From an uncultured Pseudomonadota bacterium (GTDB taxonomy: Bacteria; Pseudomonadota; Alphaproteobacteria; UBA9219), in contig CAIXHP010000057.1 in the NCBI GenBank assembly GCA_903919315.1, forward strand, positions 1-64,000: a stretch of 64,000 bases of DNA. Reading direction: 5' to 3'. A model generated the notes under the pieces. That model was not told the DNA's origin. It was given only the letters and a program-made list of their open reading frames with translations, and searched no databases. The position numbers were made by a program, and so were the translations under genes. Positions 34,695-43,001 of the stretch are shown here, piece after piece. The first letter of the stretch is position 1. Every line of letters starts with the position of its first letter.

Positions 34695-35375
34695 TTAAAA
34701 TCTTGAATTGCCGGACGGGTCAACGAGGCCCCGCGACATGTTGTTCAGAACCGCCGGGAACGGATCATGCACCACGAACAGCGGCGATGGATTTACTCTC
34801 AGCAAGTCGGTTCCCGAAATGCCGTTGCAGGATTCGGCTCCCGGATATTTCAAGTCCCAATTATTAAGACCGAAATTGAAGTCCGGCAGCGGCAAGCATA
34901 TTTTGGAAAGCCCATAGTTAATGATTCCGGCTGCGTATTCACAGACTTGGTTGATCAGGTCCGTGATTATGCGGAGAACAGCCGCCACGATCGCCCCCAT
35001 TATCGATTTAATGCCACTGAGCAAATCGTGAATGGTTTGAAAATACTTCAAAACCGTCGTTAAGCACGTCATGTTGTGAGTGATCGGCTGCTGCGCGTAC
35101 ACGGTGCGTCCCGCCATGATGCCGTAATCGACATAGGCGGCGGTGCTTTGAAGCAGCTTGCGTTGAAAACTGTCCGCGTCATTGGGATCACAGGTCATTT
35201 CTTTCGGCACGCCTGTCGGCTCGGCGGGGGTCGGGGCCGGAGCCGCCTGCGCGGGCGACGCGGCGAGGCCGAGCAGCAGAAACAGCGCCATCGCGAGCGC
35301 GCGCCAAGCCAAACGGGCTTTTCCCCGCCCTTTACGCAAGTCGTTCCGGCCCCTATCCGTGTGCGCATTTTTCAT
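34695..35375 (-). CDS. Secreted protein with the CLPLPDF domain, short paralogue
   Basis: A protein of 226 residues. A basic, rather long n-region and a hydrophobic signal core (RALAMALFLLLGLAASPAQAAP) lead to a segment with GIMAGRTVYAQQPITHN. Next comes a hydrophobic helical stretch (about 103-160, KYFQTIHDLLSGIKSIMGAIVAAVLRIITDLI) and the conserved tail NQVCEYAAGIINYGLSKICL, PLPDFNFGLNNWDLKYPGAESCNG, ending with a NMSRGLVDPSGNSRF motif. The same domain forms the C-terminal third of the upstream gene. Four domain cysteines are conserved between the two. It is probably periplasmic with a membrane-inserting or aggregating helical hairpin. I do not recognise a family. Confidence 0.72.
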   Translation of the reverse strand: MKNAHTDRGRNDLRKGRGKARLAWRALAMALFLLLGLAASPAQAAPAPTPAEPTGVPKEMTCDPNDADSFQRKLLQSTAAYVDYGIMAGRTVYAQQPITHNMTCLTTVLKYFQTIHDLLSGIKSIMGAIVAAVLRIITDLINQVCEYAAGIINYGLSKICLPLPDFNFGLNNWDLKYPGAESCNGISGTDLLRVNPSPLFVVHDPFPAVLNNMSRGLVDPSGNSRF

Positions 35376-35387
35376 GTTTTCCCCCTC

Positions 35388-36641
35388 TCAAAACCTTGAT
35401 CCGCCGGACAAACCCCGCGTTATGTTGTTCAATCCACCCTGAAACGGATCCGGCACCACCAACAGAGGTGACGGTCTCACCTCCAACAAACTGGTGCCGC
35501 CCAAGCCGTTGCATGACACGGCACCGGGGTATTTCAGGTTCCAATTTTTAAGCCCGAAATCGAAGTCCGGCAGGGGCAGGCATATTTTGCTGAGCGCGTA
35601 ATTGATCAACCCGGCTGCGTATTCGCACACGCGATCAATTAAAGTATTGATCAGCGCAAAGATGGCGGCAGAAATCGCCGAGATTCCATTCAACAACTGT
35701 TGGATGACGTTGAAGTAGCCCAAAACCGTTTGTATACACCCCATGCGATAGGCCATCGGCGTGATCGACTGCGCGTGGGCCTTTGAGATGAGGGAAAAGT
35801 CCAGTGCGGCGTTCTGCGTCGTCGGTTCGGACGACGGCAGCGCCTCAGACTTTTTGGTTTCCGGTTGCGGCGCGGTTTGGTTGGTGATCGGTTGCTGCGC
35901 GTACACCGTCCGCCCCGCCTCAACCGCATGACTCGAAAAAACCGCCGAAGCCTGCTGCAACGCCTGCGCTAACTGCAAATCAGGGCAATTGATCGGTCCG
36001 ACCATGCCGGTCGTGTCCTCGACTTGAATGTTGGATTCGCCGGTATAAGGGTTTGTGCCGACCACGCCAGTCATACAGTCGATCCCCATCTTATTACAGG
36101 CGTTCTGAGCGTAGTGATTTACGTACCCCGTTTTTTTTATCGTCCACGAGCAATCGAACCGAGATTCCTTATGCTCGTTCTTACACCAGGCGGCACCGTG
36201 ATTGTAGGCGCATAGTGATGCCCCGAAGACTTTGCATTGCGTCGAATCGCGCTTCAGAATGAAGATACCGCACCGCATGCTTAGCACATGGTCGGTCAGC
36301 ATAGCCTCGCCCAATTGATAAAGCGTACCGCTATAGCCGAGGGCCTTTTTGCAGGCCGCAAAGTTCGTATTCAACACCTGCATAATGCCGGTACTGTATC
36401 TCCCGTCCGGCTCAGTCGCCTTACCACAGGGTGTGCCCCGTTCCGCAAAGGGCTGACATTCCATCGACATAATAGCACGCAGTTGCGCTACCAGATTCTG
36501 GTCGCCTCCGTACCCAAGCTCCTGCGCGACTTGCTGGATAACCGCGTCCGCCTTGGCACTAAACGTGAAGTGGCCAGCCTTGGCGTGGGCGGACGACAAA
36601 GGGAACATCGCAAGGCACACCCACGCGAACAGAAAGCCCAA
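35388..36641 (-). CDS. Lytic transglycosylase-like domain fused to the CLPLPDF domain
   Basis: A protein of 417 residues if read from the TTG at 36641. A signal peptide is followed by an SLT-like domain (about 25-190) with the catalytic Glu in LRAIMSMECQPF, GRYSTGIMQVLNTNF and CAYNHGAAWC. It is unusually rich in cysteine (11). A linker with EAGRTVYAQQPITNQ leads to the C-terminal domain DRVCEYAAGLINYALSKICL, PLPDFDFGLKNWNLKYPGA, paralogous to the next gene. No good start codon fits this frame. A strong ribosome-binding site (AGGGGG) and ATG at 36705 lie upstream in another frame, joined only if one base of the A5 run at 36681-36685 is skipped, so the true N terminus is uncertain. Confidence 0.78.
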   Translation of the reverse strand: MGFLFAWVCLAMFPLSSAHAKAGHFTFSAKADAVIQQVAQELGYGGDQNLVAQLRAIMSMECQPFAERGTPCGKATEPDGRYSTGIMQVLNTNFAACKKALGYSGTLYQLGEAMLTDHVLSMRCGIFILKRDSTQCKVFGASLCAYNHGAAWCKNEHKESRFDCSWTIKKTGYVNHYAQNACNKMGIDCMTGVVGTNPYTGESNIQVEDTTGMVGPINCPDLQLAQALQQASAVFSSHAVEAGRTVYAQQPITNQTAPQPETKKSEALPSSEPTTQNAALDFSLISKAHAQSITPMAYRMGCIQTVLGYFNVIQQLLNGISAISAAIFALINTLIDRVCEYAAGLINYALSKICLPLPDFDFGLKNWNLKYPGAVSCNGLGGTSLLEVRPSPLLVVPDPFQGGLNNITRGLSGGSRF

Positions 36642-36720
36642 GGCCCTGCGGCAGAGAAAATGCGATGTCCTGTCTTTCTTAAAAATGATACGCCCCCATT
36701 ACCATGTAACAACCCCCTTG

Positions 36721-37281
36721 TTATGGCCGCAAGACATCTGTCTTCTTAAGATCATAAGCCTTAATGAGAAGCGCCGCGTCCTCCTCGCAGACCTTGGGCG
36801 GCACAGAACGAACGCTACGGCCTGGACCAAGCCAGAGACTACTAAGTCCTTCCTGCCAACAGACTTGCACTGCGCCATCATCCTGACTGAGGAAGACTGT
36901 GGCCAAGTAATCTCCGTCGTGCTTCCTGACCGCAAAAAAGGCTAAGTAGTTTTCGATGCGCGTAATACTCGTAACAACCGGAGAAGGATCGCCCCATCCT
37001 GTGACAAGACGTTCAAATCGGCCTTCACCCATAGTATCCTTCATGGCCTTAGCCACGGCGGGGTCGTCCCAAAAGGCGGCGCGGGGAGGTTCCTCCATCG
37101 CGTTGCCGGGTTTGCGCTCAAGCGGATCGGTTCCGACCCATTTGGTGGCGAGTTCTTCCCAATAATTTTTTGCTGTGGTTTGTGTTTGCGTCGCGTTCGC
37201 GGGCACATTGTCGCCCGACGCGCAAGCGCTGCCGCTCAGCGCCAGACTTGCCATAATGAATGCCAGAACTAGTTTACGCAC
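36721..37281 (-). CDS. Hypothetical secreted protein
   Basis: A protein of 186 residues from the GTG at 37281, with GAGGAG seven bases upstream. A signal peptide (VRKLVLAFIMASLALSGSACASGD) ends near a Cys, but GSAC is a poor lipobox, so lipidation is uncertain. The mature domain (YWEELATKWVG, PRAAFWDDPAVAKAMKDTMG, YLAFFAVRKHDGDYLATVFL) is of mixed alpha/beta type with two cysteines (VQVCWQEG, PPKVCEED). I do not recognise a family. It precedes the transglycosylase-fusion gene on the same strand and may belong to the secretion locus. Confidence 0.62.
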   Translation of the reverse strand: MRKLVLAFIMASLALSGSACASGDNVPANATQTQTTAKNYWEELATKWVGTDPLERKPGNAMEEPPRAAFWDDPAVAKAMKDTMGEGRFERLVTGWGDPSPVVTSITRIENYLAFFAVRKHDGDYLATVFLSQDDGAVQVCWQEGLSSLWLGPGRSVRSVPPKVCEEDAALLIKAYDLKKTDVLRP

Positions 37282-37419
37282 TGTCGGCTCCTCATCATTC
37301 TTCAAAACTGGCAACATGTTAGCCCTACTGCCTCCGTTTTGCCATAGATTTTGTGGCGGGAACGGGACATGTTACGATGATCGGCTTTTGAGTTTAATGA
37401 AGGCTTAATTCTCGTTAAA

Positions 37420-38640
37420 TCATCGGCAAGGGGCCGGGGACACACTGCCCCGCGCCAGCGCGAAGGCCAAGCCCGTCAGGGCGATGGCCGCCAGCAGGGA
37501 ATCTGCCCAAAAGTTATAGGCCACCAGACTGAGCCCAAACGCCATCGTCCAGCCGCCCAAGGCAAAGGGGATCATCGGCGCGGGCATCCGCCCGATCCGC
37601 CGCAGGGTCAGGAAAACCAGCCCCAACCCCAGCGCCAGCCCCGGCAACCCCAATTCGACCCACAACTGGGTCATAACGTTGTGGGGATGGGAAACCGGCC
37701 CTGTGGTCAGGACATAGAGCGCGCCGTGCGGTTCGGCGGGGAGCAGTTGGCGGCTCCCGCCCAGACCCCAGCCGAGCCAAGGGCGCTCCATGATCCGGAA
37801 CGACATGAAATCCCAAATTTCCATGCGGGCGAGCCACGATGCGGGCAGTTTGGCCACCCAATCGTGACAGCGCAGGAACAGCTCTTGCGCCGCGAACGGC
37901 CACGCCACCGTCACGACCGCCGCCGCGCCGAGCGCGCGCCGCACGAGCGTCGGCGCGATCTGCGCCGCCAGCATCGCCCCCACCGCCAGCACGACCGCCA
38001 TTTGCGTCGCGCGGGAATGCGTGAGCCAGAGCGGCGGCAGCATGATCAAGACGAAAAGCGCCGTTTGCCAGCGCCGCTTCGCTTTGTCGCCCACGCCCAG
38101 CCACAGCAGCGCCAGAGTCGGCCAGACCAGCAGCATCGCGTAGGACAATCCGCGATTGTATTTGGTGAGGAGCCGCTCGTCCAACACCTCAGCTCCGCGC
38201 ATTTTGACCAGCAGCGGCGCGCCCAGCAGCAAATCCACGCCCAGCGCCAGAAAACCGATCCCCAACGTCCATGGCCACAGGCGGAACAAGAGGGGCGAGG
38301 CCGCCCGCGCCTGAACCGCCGGGCAGGACAGCAACAACAGGGGAACGATGATCGATGCCAGTTTGAGCGTGGCATGCCATGAGGTCGCGGGAAACGCCGC
38401 CTGAAGATTCAGCAGGGCGCAGATCGACAAGGTCAAAAACGTTAGGGCGGTCAGCTCTGGATCGGGGCGCGGAGCGCGGCCGTCCGCTCGCCACGCCGCC
38501 AGAAACAGCAGAACGCCACCGCCGATCCCCAGCGCCGCGTAAGTCCCGCCCGACAGCATGCCCAGCGTTCCGGCCAGACCAAAGACCAAGCACACGATCC
38601 ACGGGACGAGGCGGGCGGCGAGGGTTTGGGACGGTGGCAT
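37420..38640 (-). CDS. O-antigen ligase-like polytopic membrane protein (WaaL/Wzy_C family)
   Basis: A protein of 406 residues from the ATG at 38640. A longer frame exists upstream, but it runs through a dispersed repeat. About 11 membrane segments are predicted. The large periplasmic loop before the last group of segments contains WDFMSFRIMERPWLGWGLG and PVSHPHNVMTQLWVELGLPG, with the His-Pro-His-Asn characteristic of O-antigen ligases and polymerases. Such enzymes join polysaccharide to lipid A core or polymerise it in the periplasm. With the glycosyltransferase gene upstream it forms a small surface-glycan pair inside the secretion locus. Whether it is a ligase or a polymerase cannot be decided. 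Confidence 0.82.
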   Translation of the reverse strand: MPPSQTLAARLVPWIVCLVFGLAGTLGMLSGGTYAALGIGGGVLLFLAAWRADGRAPRPDPELTALTFLTLSICALLNLQAAFPATSWHATLKLASIIVPLLLLSCPAVQARAASPLLFRLWPWTLGIGFLALGVDLLLGAPLLVKMRGAEVLDERLLTKYNRGLSYAMLLVWPTLALLWLGVGDKAKRRWQTALFVLIMLPPLWLTHSRATQMAVVLAVGAMLAAQIAPTLVRRALGAAAVVTVAWPFAAQELFLRCHDWVAKLPASWLARMEIWDFMSFRIMERPWLGWGLGGSRQLLPAEPHGALYVLTTGPVSHPHNVMTQLWVELGLPGLALGLGLVFLTLRRIGRMPAPMIPFALGGWTMAFGLSLVAYNFWADSLLAAIALTGLAFALARGSVSPAPCR

Positions 38641-38698
38641 GAGCGGGATTCCGACGTTGAGAGAGCGATCATAAAAACCAAACTTGCCCGCCACCTTA

Positions 38699-38819
38699 AG
38701 CCCTCCCCCCTTGAGGGGGAGGGTTGGGTGGGGGGTCACTTTCCGTCAGCGCCGAACTTGCGCCGTCCCACCAAGCGGAACCTACCCCCCACCTAGCCTC
38801 CCCCTCAAGGGGGGAGGGA
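38699..38819. repeat. Composite palindromic repeat, family A, copy 3
   Basis: Same two inverted arms and spacer (CCGTCAGCGCC, TTGCGCCGTCC) as 8954-9070 and 12923-13040, the spacer being more diverged here. It lies between the O-antigen-ligase-like gene and the glycosyltransferase gene. Confidence 0.85.
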
Positions 38820-38848
38820 TATGGACGGAGCTTGCGGCGAGATGCGTG

Positions 38849-39886
38849 TTACTTGGTATAGGCCTCCAGCAAATCGCGGTAAAGGCGGAGCATGCGTTGG
38901 GTCACCGACTCGCGCGTGTAGTCGCGGATGTAGGTGGCGTAGCCTTGCGCGATCAGACGGCGGCGCAAGGCATCGTCGTCGCGCACCCGGTGGAGCGCGT
39001 CGGCCAGCGCGGCCGGATCGTCGATGGGGGCCAACAGCCCGTTCACGCCGTCTTCGACATGCGCGGCGGGGCCGTCGCTGCGGCAGGCGACGAGCGGGGT
39101 TCCGGCGGCCCAAGCTTCGAGAATCACCGTGCCGAACGGCTCGTAACGCGAGGGCAGCACGCATAGGCTGGCGGCGCGAAGCAACGCGCCGCGATCGGTG
39201 CGCCAGCCGAGGAATCGCACGCGATCGCCGAGGCCCAGTTTTTGCGTCAGTTGTTCCAATTCGGCGCGAAGCGGCCCCTCGCCCGCCAGCCAGACATACA
39301 CATCCGGCAACAGCTTGGCCGCCTGCAACAGCGTGTCGAGGCCTTTTTTCGGATGCAGGCGCGACAGCGCCAGAACAACCGTGGCGTTCGGCGGCGTTGC
39401 CAGCAGGGTGCGATCCAACGGCGATTCGTTTTTTACGTCCGGAAACGTCGGCACAAAATGCGCGTTCGACTCGGGCACGCCTTCCTTGACCATGTGCGCG
39501 ACGATGGCTTTGGTGACTCCGACGAAGGCGGTGCAGCGCTTGAAATGCTTGGGCTTGTAATAGCCGCCGAACCAGCCGATGACGGGGCCTTTGTCCCAGC
39601 GCGGCATCAGACTGGCGGCGCGGCGCATCCAGCAGTGGACGAGGTCCGGTTGTTCCCGTTTCACCAGCTGGCGCAACGCCCACCACTGAAACGGACGGAA
39701 GCGCGAGGCCAGAACTTCGGGCGCGGTGCGGATGCCCGCTGCGACCAGTTCGCCATAGCGCGGCGCGTCTTTCGCCACCACGGCGCACTGATCCACGCCT
39801 TCGGCGTGCAGAGCGAGCATGATGTCGGTCGCGTAGGTTTCCGCGCCGCCGAGGCCTCGGCTGGCCATAATGTGAAGAATGCGCAT
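38849..39886 (-). CDS. Glycosyltransferase, GT4 family (GT-B fold)
   Basis: A protein of 345 residues. The N-terminal Rossmann domain begins MRILHIMASRGLGGAETYA, the Gly-Gly-Ala-Glu acceptor-side motif. The C-terminal domain begins VVLALSRLHPKKGLDTLLQA and contains RVRFLGWRTD and the nucleotide-sugar-binding EPFGTVILEAWAAGTPLVA (E-x7-E). It would transfer a sugar from a nucleotide donor to a lipid-linked glycan at the cytoplasmic face. It lies 96 bases after dotL in the same direction and upstream of the O-antigen-ligase-like gene. Substrate unknown. Confidence 0.9.
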   Translation of the reverse strand: MRILHIMASRGLGGAETYATDIMLALHAEGVDQCAVVAKDAPRYGELVAAGIRTAPEVLASRFRPFQWWALRQLVKREQPDLVHCWMRRAASLMPRWDKGPVIGWFGGYYKPKHFKRCTAFVGVTKAIVAHMVKEGVPESNAHFVPTFPDVKNESPLDRTLLATPPNATVVLALSRLHPKKGLDTLLQAAKLLPDVYVWLAGEGPLRAELEQLTQKLGLGDRVRFLGWRTDRGALLRAASLCVLPSRYEPFGTVILEAWAAGTPLVACRSDGPAAHVEDGVNGLLAPIDDPAALADALHRVRDDDALRRRLIAQGYATYIRDYTRESVTQRMLRLYRDLLEAYTK

Positions 39887-39982
39887 GGAGATCCGTGGAG
39901 GGTCAGAAGATGGAGGGTCAGGACGACTTGTTTACCCGTCCTTGCGTGGTCTTTCCACCCTCATTCTTTCCACAGCCCCGCT

Positions 39983-42409
39983 TTACTCCGCGTCGCCCGT
40001 CGAGGATTTGCCGCTGAGGCCGCGATTGAGCTTGCTCGCCATTTTTTCCAGCAGAGTCGCGACTCCGCCCGGCAATTGCACGGCCATCACGTCTTCGTAC
40101 GACGACTCGGTTTCTTCGCCGGGGCGCGTCACGATGTTCGCATCCAGATCGGCGGCGGCGAAGACGGGTTTCTTGGTGGCGGCGCGCGGCGACTCGAACG
40201 GCTCCAGCTCCATGATGGCGTATTCATCGCCTTCCTGCACCAGCGGGGCTTCGCCGTAGGGAACCGCGATGCCAGATGGAATCTTGGCAGCCATAGCTGC
40301 CGTCGCCGGTTGTTTGTCCGGCGCGACGACGCGGGAACCGGGGGCCGCTTTGCGCGGCGCGGGCGGCATGGCTTCGCCCGCCGCAGCCGCCGCGCCTTCG
40401 GGCAGGGCGGCCAGTCCGGCCAACGCGACGATTCCAGCTTCCAGAGGCGAGAGCCCGCTCTTCTCGGCGGCATCAAAATGCTTGGCCAGCGCTGCGATTT
40501 CAGGGGAAGTCGGCACAGGCGGCGTGCCCGCCGCCGTCCAATCCGCGCTTTTAAGCCGCGACGACAGTTCGTTCAGCGCCCGCTCGCGCGCAGCTGTCGA
40601 GGTCGTGGAAGCGGGGACGGGCAGCAACTTGTGGACACGCAGCGCCCGAACCTGCTCAGGTGTGGCATGGAACATCCGCGCCCGCACGATGTATTCGGCG
40701 AACAGCATATGCACTTCGCCCTCGCGCTGGGTGCGCAGATGGTCATAATCCGCGCGATTGCGCGATTGGGCCGAGCCGACACCACGGTTGTCGTAGAACG
40801 CCGAACTGACAAACAGGCTGCTGATGGTCGAGGTCGGCGCCGACATGCCACTCGATTCCATCACCCAGTTCGTGCCGACGTGCTTTTGGAAGAAATCCTT
40901 GGTGTCGGTCGGATCTTCCAGCTTGCCAAAGATCTTGAGGTTGCAGTTGCCGAGAATGGACTGCGCCTCTTGCTTGACGCGTTTTTCCATCGACGGCAAA
41001 TCCTGCGCCGCAAAGATCAGCGAGAAGCCGAGCGAGCGCGCCTGCGCCGCCATCACGGCCATGCCCGGCGCGGTGTAATAGCCGACTTCGTCGAACACCG
41101 TCATGAAGGACGAGGCCGAGCGCATCTGCTTGCTGCCGATGGCGTTTTCCCACGAGCCTTCGACCGTGTTGCCGAGCGTCGCGCCCATCATGCCCTTTAA
41201 GCTGGCCGCGATAATCTTGCCGAGATTGGCCGCTTCGTCGCCCGATTTCTCAAGCGCCGGAATCAAGGCCACCAGAATGCGCCGGTTGAGCACAACGTCT
41301 AGCACGTCGATGTCGGCAAGTTGGGCCTTGAAAATATAGCCGTATTCGTCGGCCAGAGATTGCAACGAACGCGTGAACTGCATCGACAGATAGCCGTGCT
41401 GTTGCCGCGCCACCTGCATGTCCTGCACCGGCTGATCCGGCGACGGCGCGCGTTCGTTGCCTTCGTCGTCAAACGCGGCATCGGCGTAGCCGGGCAGCGT
41501 GTTCAGGTAGCCTTGCAGACCACGGATGATGCGCTCAGGCAAATCGGCATCGCGCGACAGGCGGATGATGGCCGGAAGCTCGATGTATTCACGCAGAACG
41601 CCGACATCCATCAGCAAACCGCCCTTGTCGCGCTTCCATGTCAGCGCGGGCATCAGCGCACCCAACAGCGCAACGGCGCGTTCTTTCCACATGGCATTGT
41701 CGCCGCCCGCGTCGGGCATCAGGCTGGTGACCATGTTGGTCAGGTACGATGCCGAACCGTTCGAGAACGGATTCATGGTGTTCGAGGTGGCTCCGGCGTC
41801 CGAGTTCGCCGTCATGTAGTTCAAAATCAGCAGATCGTCGTCGCGACCGAAACGGCGCGCCAAGGCAAAGAGCGAGGCCCACAGATCCGTGTCCGCCTTG
41901 CCGTCAACATAGACAAAGCCCGATCCCCACGACAACGAGTTGGTGACGATGGCTTTCAGGCCATCGGTCTTGCCCGAACCGGTGGTGCCGAGGAACAGGA
42001 TGTGCGTGCGCGCGTCCGTGTTGGTCAGCCACAATTCGCGGCCATGATGTTCGACGTTCTCCTTGTCGTCCAGATTGCCGAGATAGAGGATGCCTTCCGA
42101 CTTGCCCGCTCCGGCCTTGCCAGGACGCGGGTTGTGGCTGTCCGGCAAATTCGCATGCTGGGGGAATTTGAAGGGAAGAAAAAAGGGCCGCTTTTTGAAC
42201 CAACGCACGTAAAGCCAGACGAAGATAAGGCTCAGGTCGGCAAACACCGCGTATTGCGGCATCAGCACGAACAGCGCCGTGACCGAAAAGCCGAACATGG
42301 CCAGTGTGTCGTTCTTGCCCCAGAATTCGGCGATACGCTGCCCGGCGGGCCGGACGTCGCGTAAGACTGCCGTTTTTTGCGGCAGTATGTGTTTTGGCAG
42401 AAGCGGCAT
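39983..42409 (-). CDS. dotL: Dot/Icm coupling ATPase DotL/IcmO (TrbC-like)
   Basis: A protein of 808 residues. Two N-terminal membrane segments lie at about 36-52 and 55-70. The P-loop ATPase domain has Walker A GTTGSGKT (141-148) and Walker B region FMTVFDEVGYY, followed by AAQDLPSMEKR. It is the type IV coupling protein that receives substrates and feeds them to the channel. The C-terminal 200 residues (about 600-808) are Ala/Pro-rich and diverge from the core; in Legionella this region carries the adaptor-binding sites, but no IcmS/IcmW genes are visible here. dotM, an unknown gene and dotL run in that order, as trbA-B-C do in IncI plasmids. Confidence 0.95.
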   Translation of the reverse strand: MPLLPKHILPQKTAVLRDVRPAGQRIAEFWGKNDTLAMFGFSVTALFVLMPQYAVFADLSLIFVWLYVRWFKKRPFFLPFKFPQHANLPDSHNPRPGKAGAGKSEGILYLGNLDDKENVEHHGRELWLTNTDARTHILFLGTTGSGKTDGLKAIVTNSLSWGSGFVYVDGKADTDLWASLFALARRFGRDDDLLILNYMTANSDAGATSNTMNPFSNGSASYLTNMVTSLMPDAGGDNAMWKERAVALLGALMPALTWKRDKGGLLMDVGVLREYIELPAIIRLSRDADLPERIIRGLQGYLNTLPGYADAAFDDEGNERAPSPDQPVQDMQVARQQHGYLSMQFTRSLQSLADEYGYIFKAQLADIDVLDVVLNRRILVALIPALEKSGDEAANLGKIIAASLKGMMGATLGNTVEGSWENAIGSKQMRSASSFMTVFDEVGYYTAPGMAVMAAQARSLGFSLIFAAQDLPSMEKRVKQEAQSILGNCNLKIFGKLEDPTDTKDFFQKHVGTNWVMESSGMSAPTSTISSLFVSSAFYDNRGVGSAQSRNRADYDHLRTQREGEVHMLFAEYIVRARMFHATPEQVRALRVHKLLPVPASTTSTAARERALNELSSRLKSADWTAAGTPPVPTSPEIAALAKHFDAAEKSGLSPLEAGIVALAGLAALPEGAAAAAGEAMPPAPRKAAPGSRVVAPDKQPATAAMAAKIPSGIAVPYGEAPLVQEGDEYAIMELEPFESPRAATKKPVFAAADLDANIVTRPGEETESSYEDVMAVQLPGGVATLLEKMASKLNRGLSGKSSTGDAE

Positions 42410-42479
42410 GGCCTCGTTAATCTCCCTTACGTCAATCCGCGCGAACGATATCCCGTTTCACGGACGAATATCGTGCCTC

Positions 42480-42977
42480 TCAGCGGGGCGGTTTCAACAC
42501 ATCGTCGGCCGATTGCGGCACGCCGTATTTCGGCTCTCCCGTTCCCGACGATTCCTCGACCTGCGTCGAAACGCTCGTCGCCATGCGCGGCACCGAACGG
42601 CCTTGGCCGGTCAAAAGCAGCGCGATGAACAAAACGACCGCGAGCGCCGCCAACGACACCACCGCCTTCAGCCATGCTTTGATCTCTATGGGGCGCTTCA
42701 TCAGCGCCCGGCGCACGATCTCGCGGGCTTGTTCGGCATCTTCGCGGCTGACGAAGCGCGCCACGGGCTGAAATTCGCCGCGCGGAAGCGTCACGCCGAA
42801 ATCCCACGCGCCTTCGACACCCTGCAAGCCGAGCGTAAAGCTATGATTTTTTTCCAGATCGAACTGCCACAACAACGGCGGCGCGCTGGCACGAAACGTC
42901 GCGACGAGGCACGGCGACTGGTTGCGGTGTACCAGACGCGCTTCGATTTTCGAGCCATTCAACATGATCGGCAACAT
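42480..42977 (-). CDS. Single-span membrane protein of unknown function between dotM and dotL
   Basis: A protein of 165 residues from the ATG at 42977, with GGGGAG five bases upstream. Residues 1-95 form a cytoplasmic beta-rich domain (MLPIMLNGSKIEARLVHRN, PPLLWQFDLEKNHSFTLGLQG). One membrane segment (about 103-122, WLKAVVSLAALAVVLFIALLL) follows, then a short Ser/Pro-rich tail of about 40 residues ending SADDVLKPPR. I do not recognise a family. Its place between the two coupling-complex genes and the short gaps (24 and 70 bases) suggest a coupling-complex accessory protein; that is inference. Confidence 0.65.
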   Translation of the reverse strand: MLPIMLNGSKIEARLVHRNQSPCLVATFRASAPPLLWQFDLEKNHSFTLGLQGVEGAWDFGVTLPRGEFQPVARFVSREDAEQAREIVRRALMKRPIEIKAWLKAVVSLAALAVVLFIALLLTGQGRSVPRMATSVSTQVEESSGTGEPKYGVPQSADDVLKPPR

Positions 42978-43001
42978 CGTCTCTCTCCCCAAACCCCACG
43001 G

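Noticed and set aside
38641-38739. An N-terminal extension of the O-antigen-ligase-like protein
   Set aside because: It would translate the family A repeat; the ATG at 38640 leads straight into the first membrane segment.
39242-41200. A 652-codon open frame on the plus strand
   Set aside because: It runs antisense to the GT4 gene and dotL, has Arg/His-rich nonsense composition, and follows from high GC at third positions of the real minus-strand genes.
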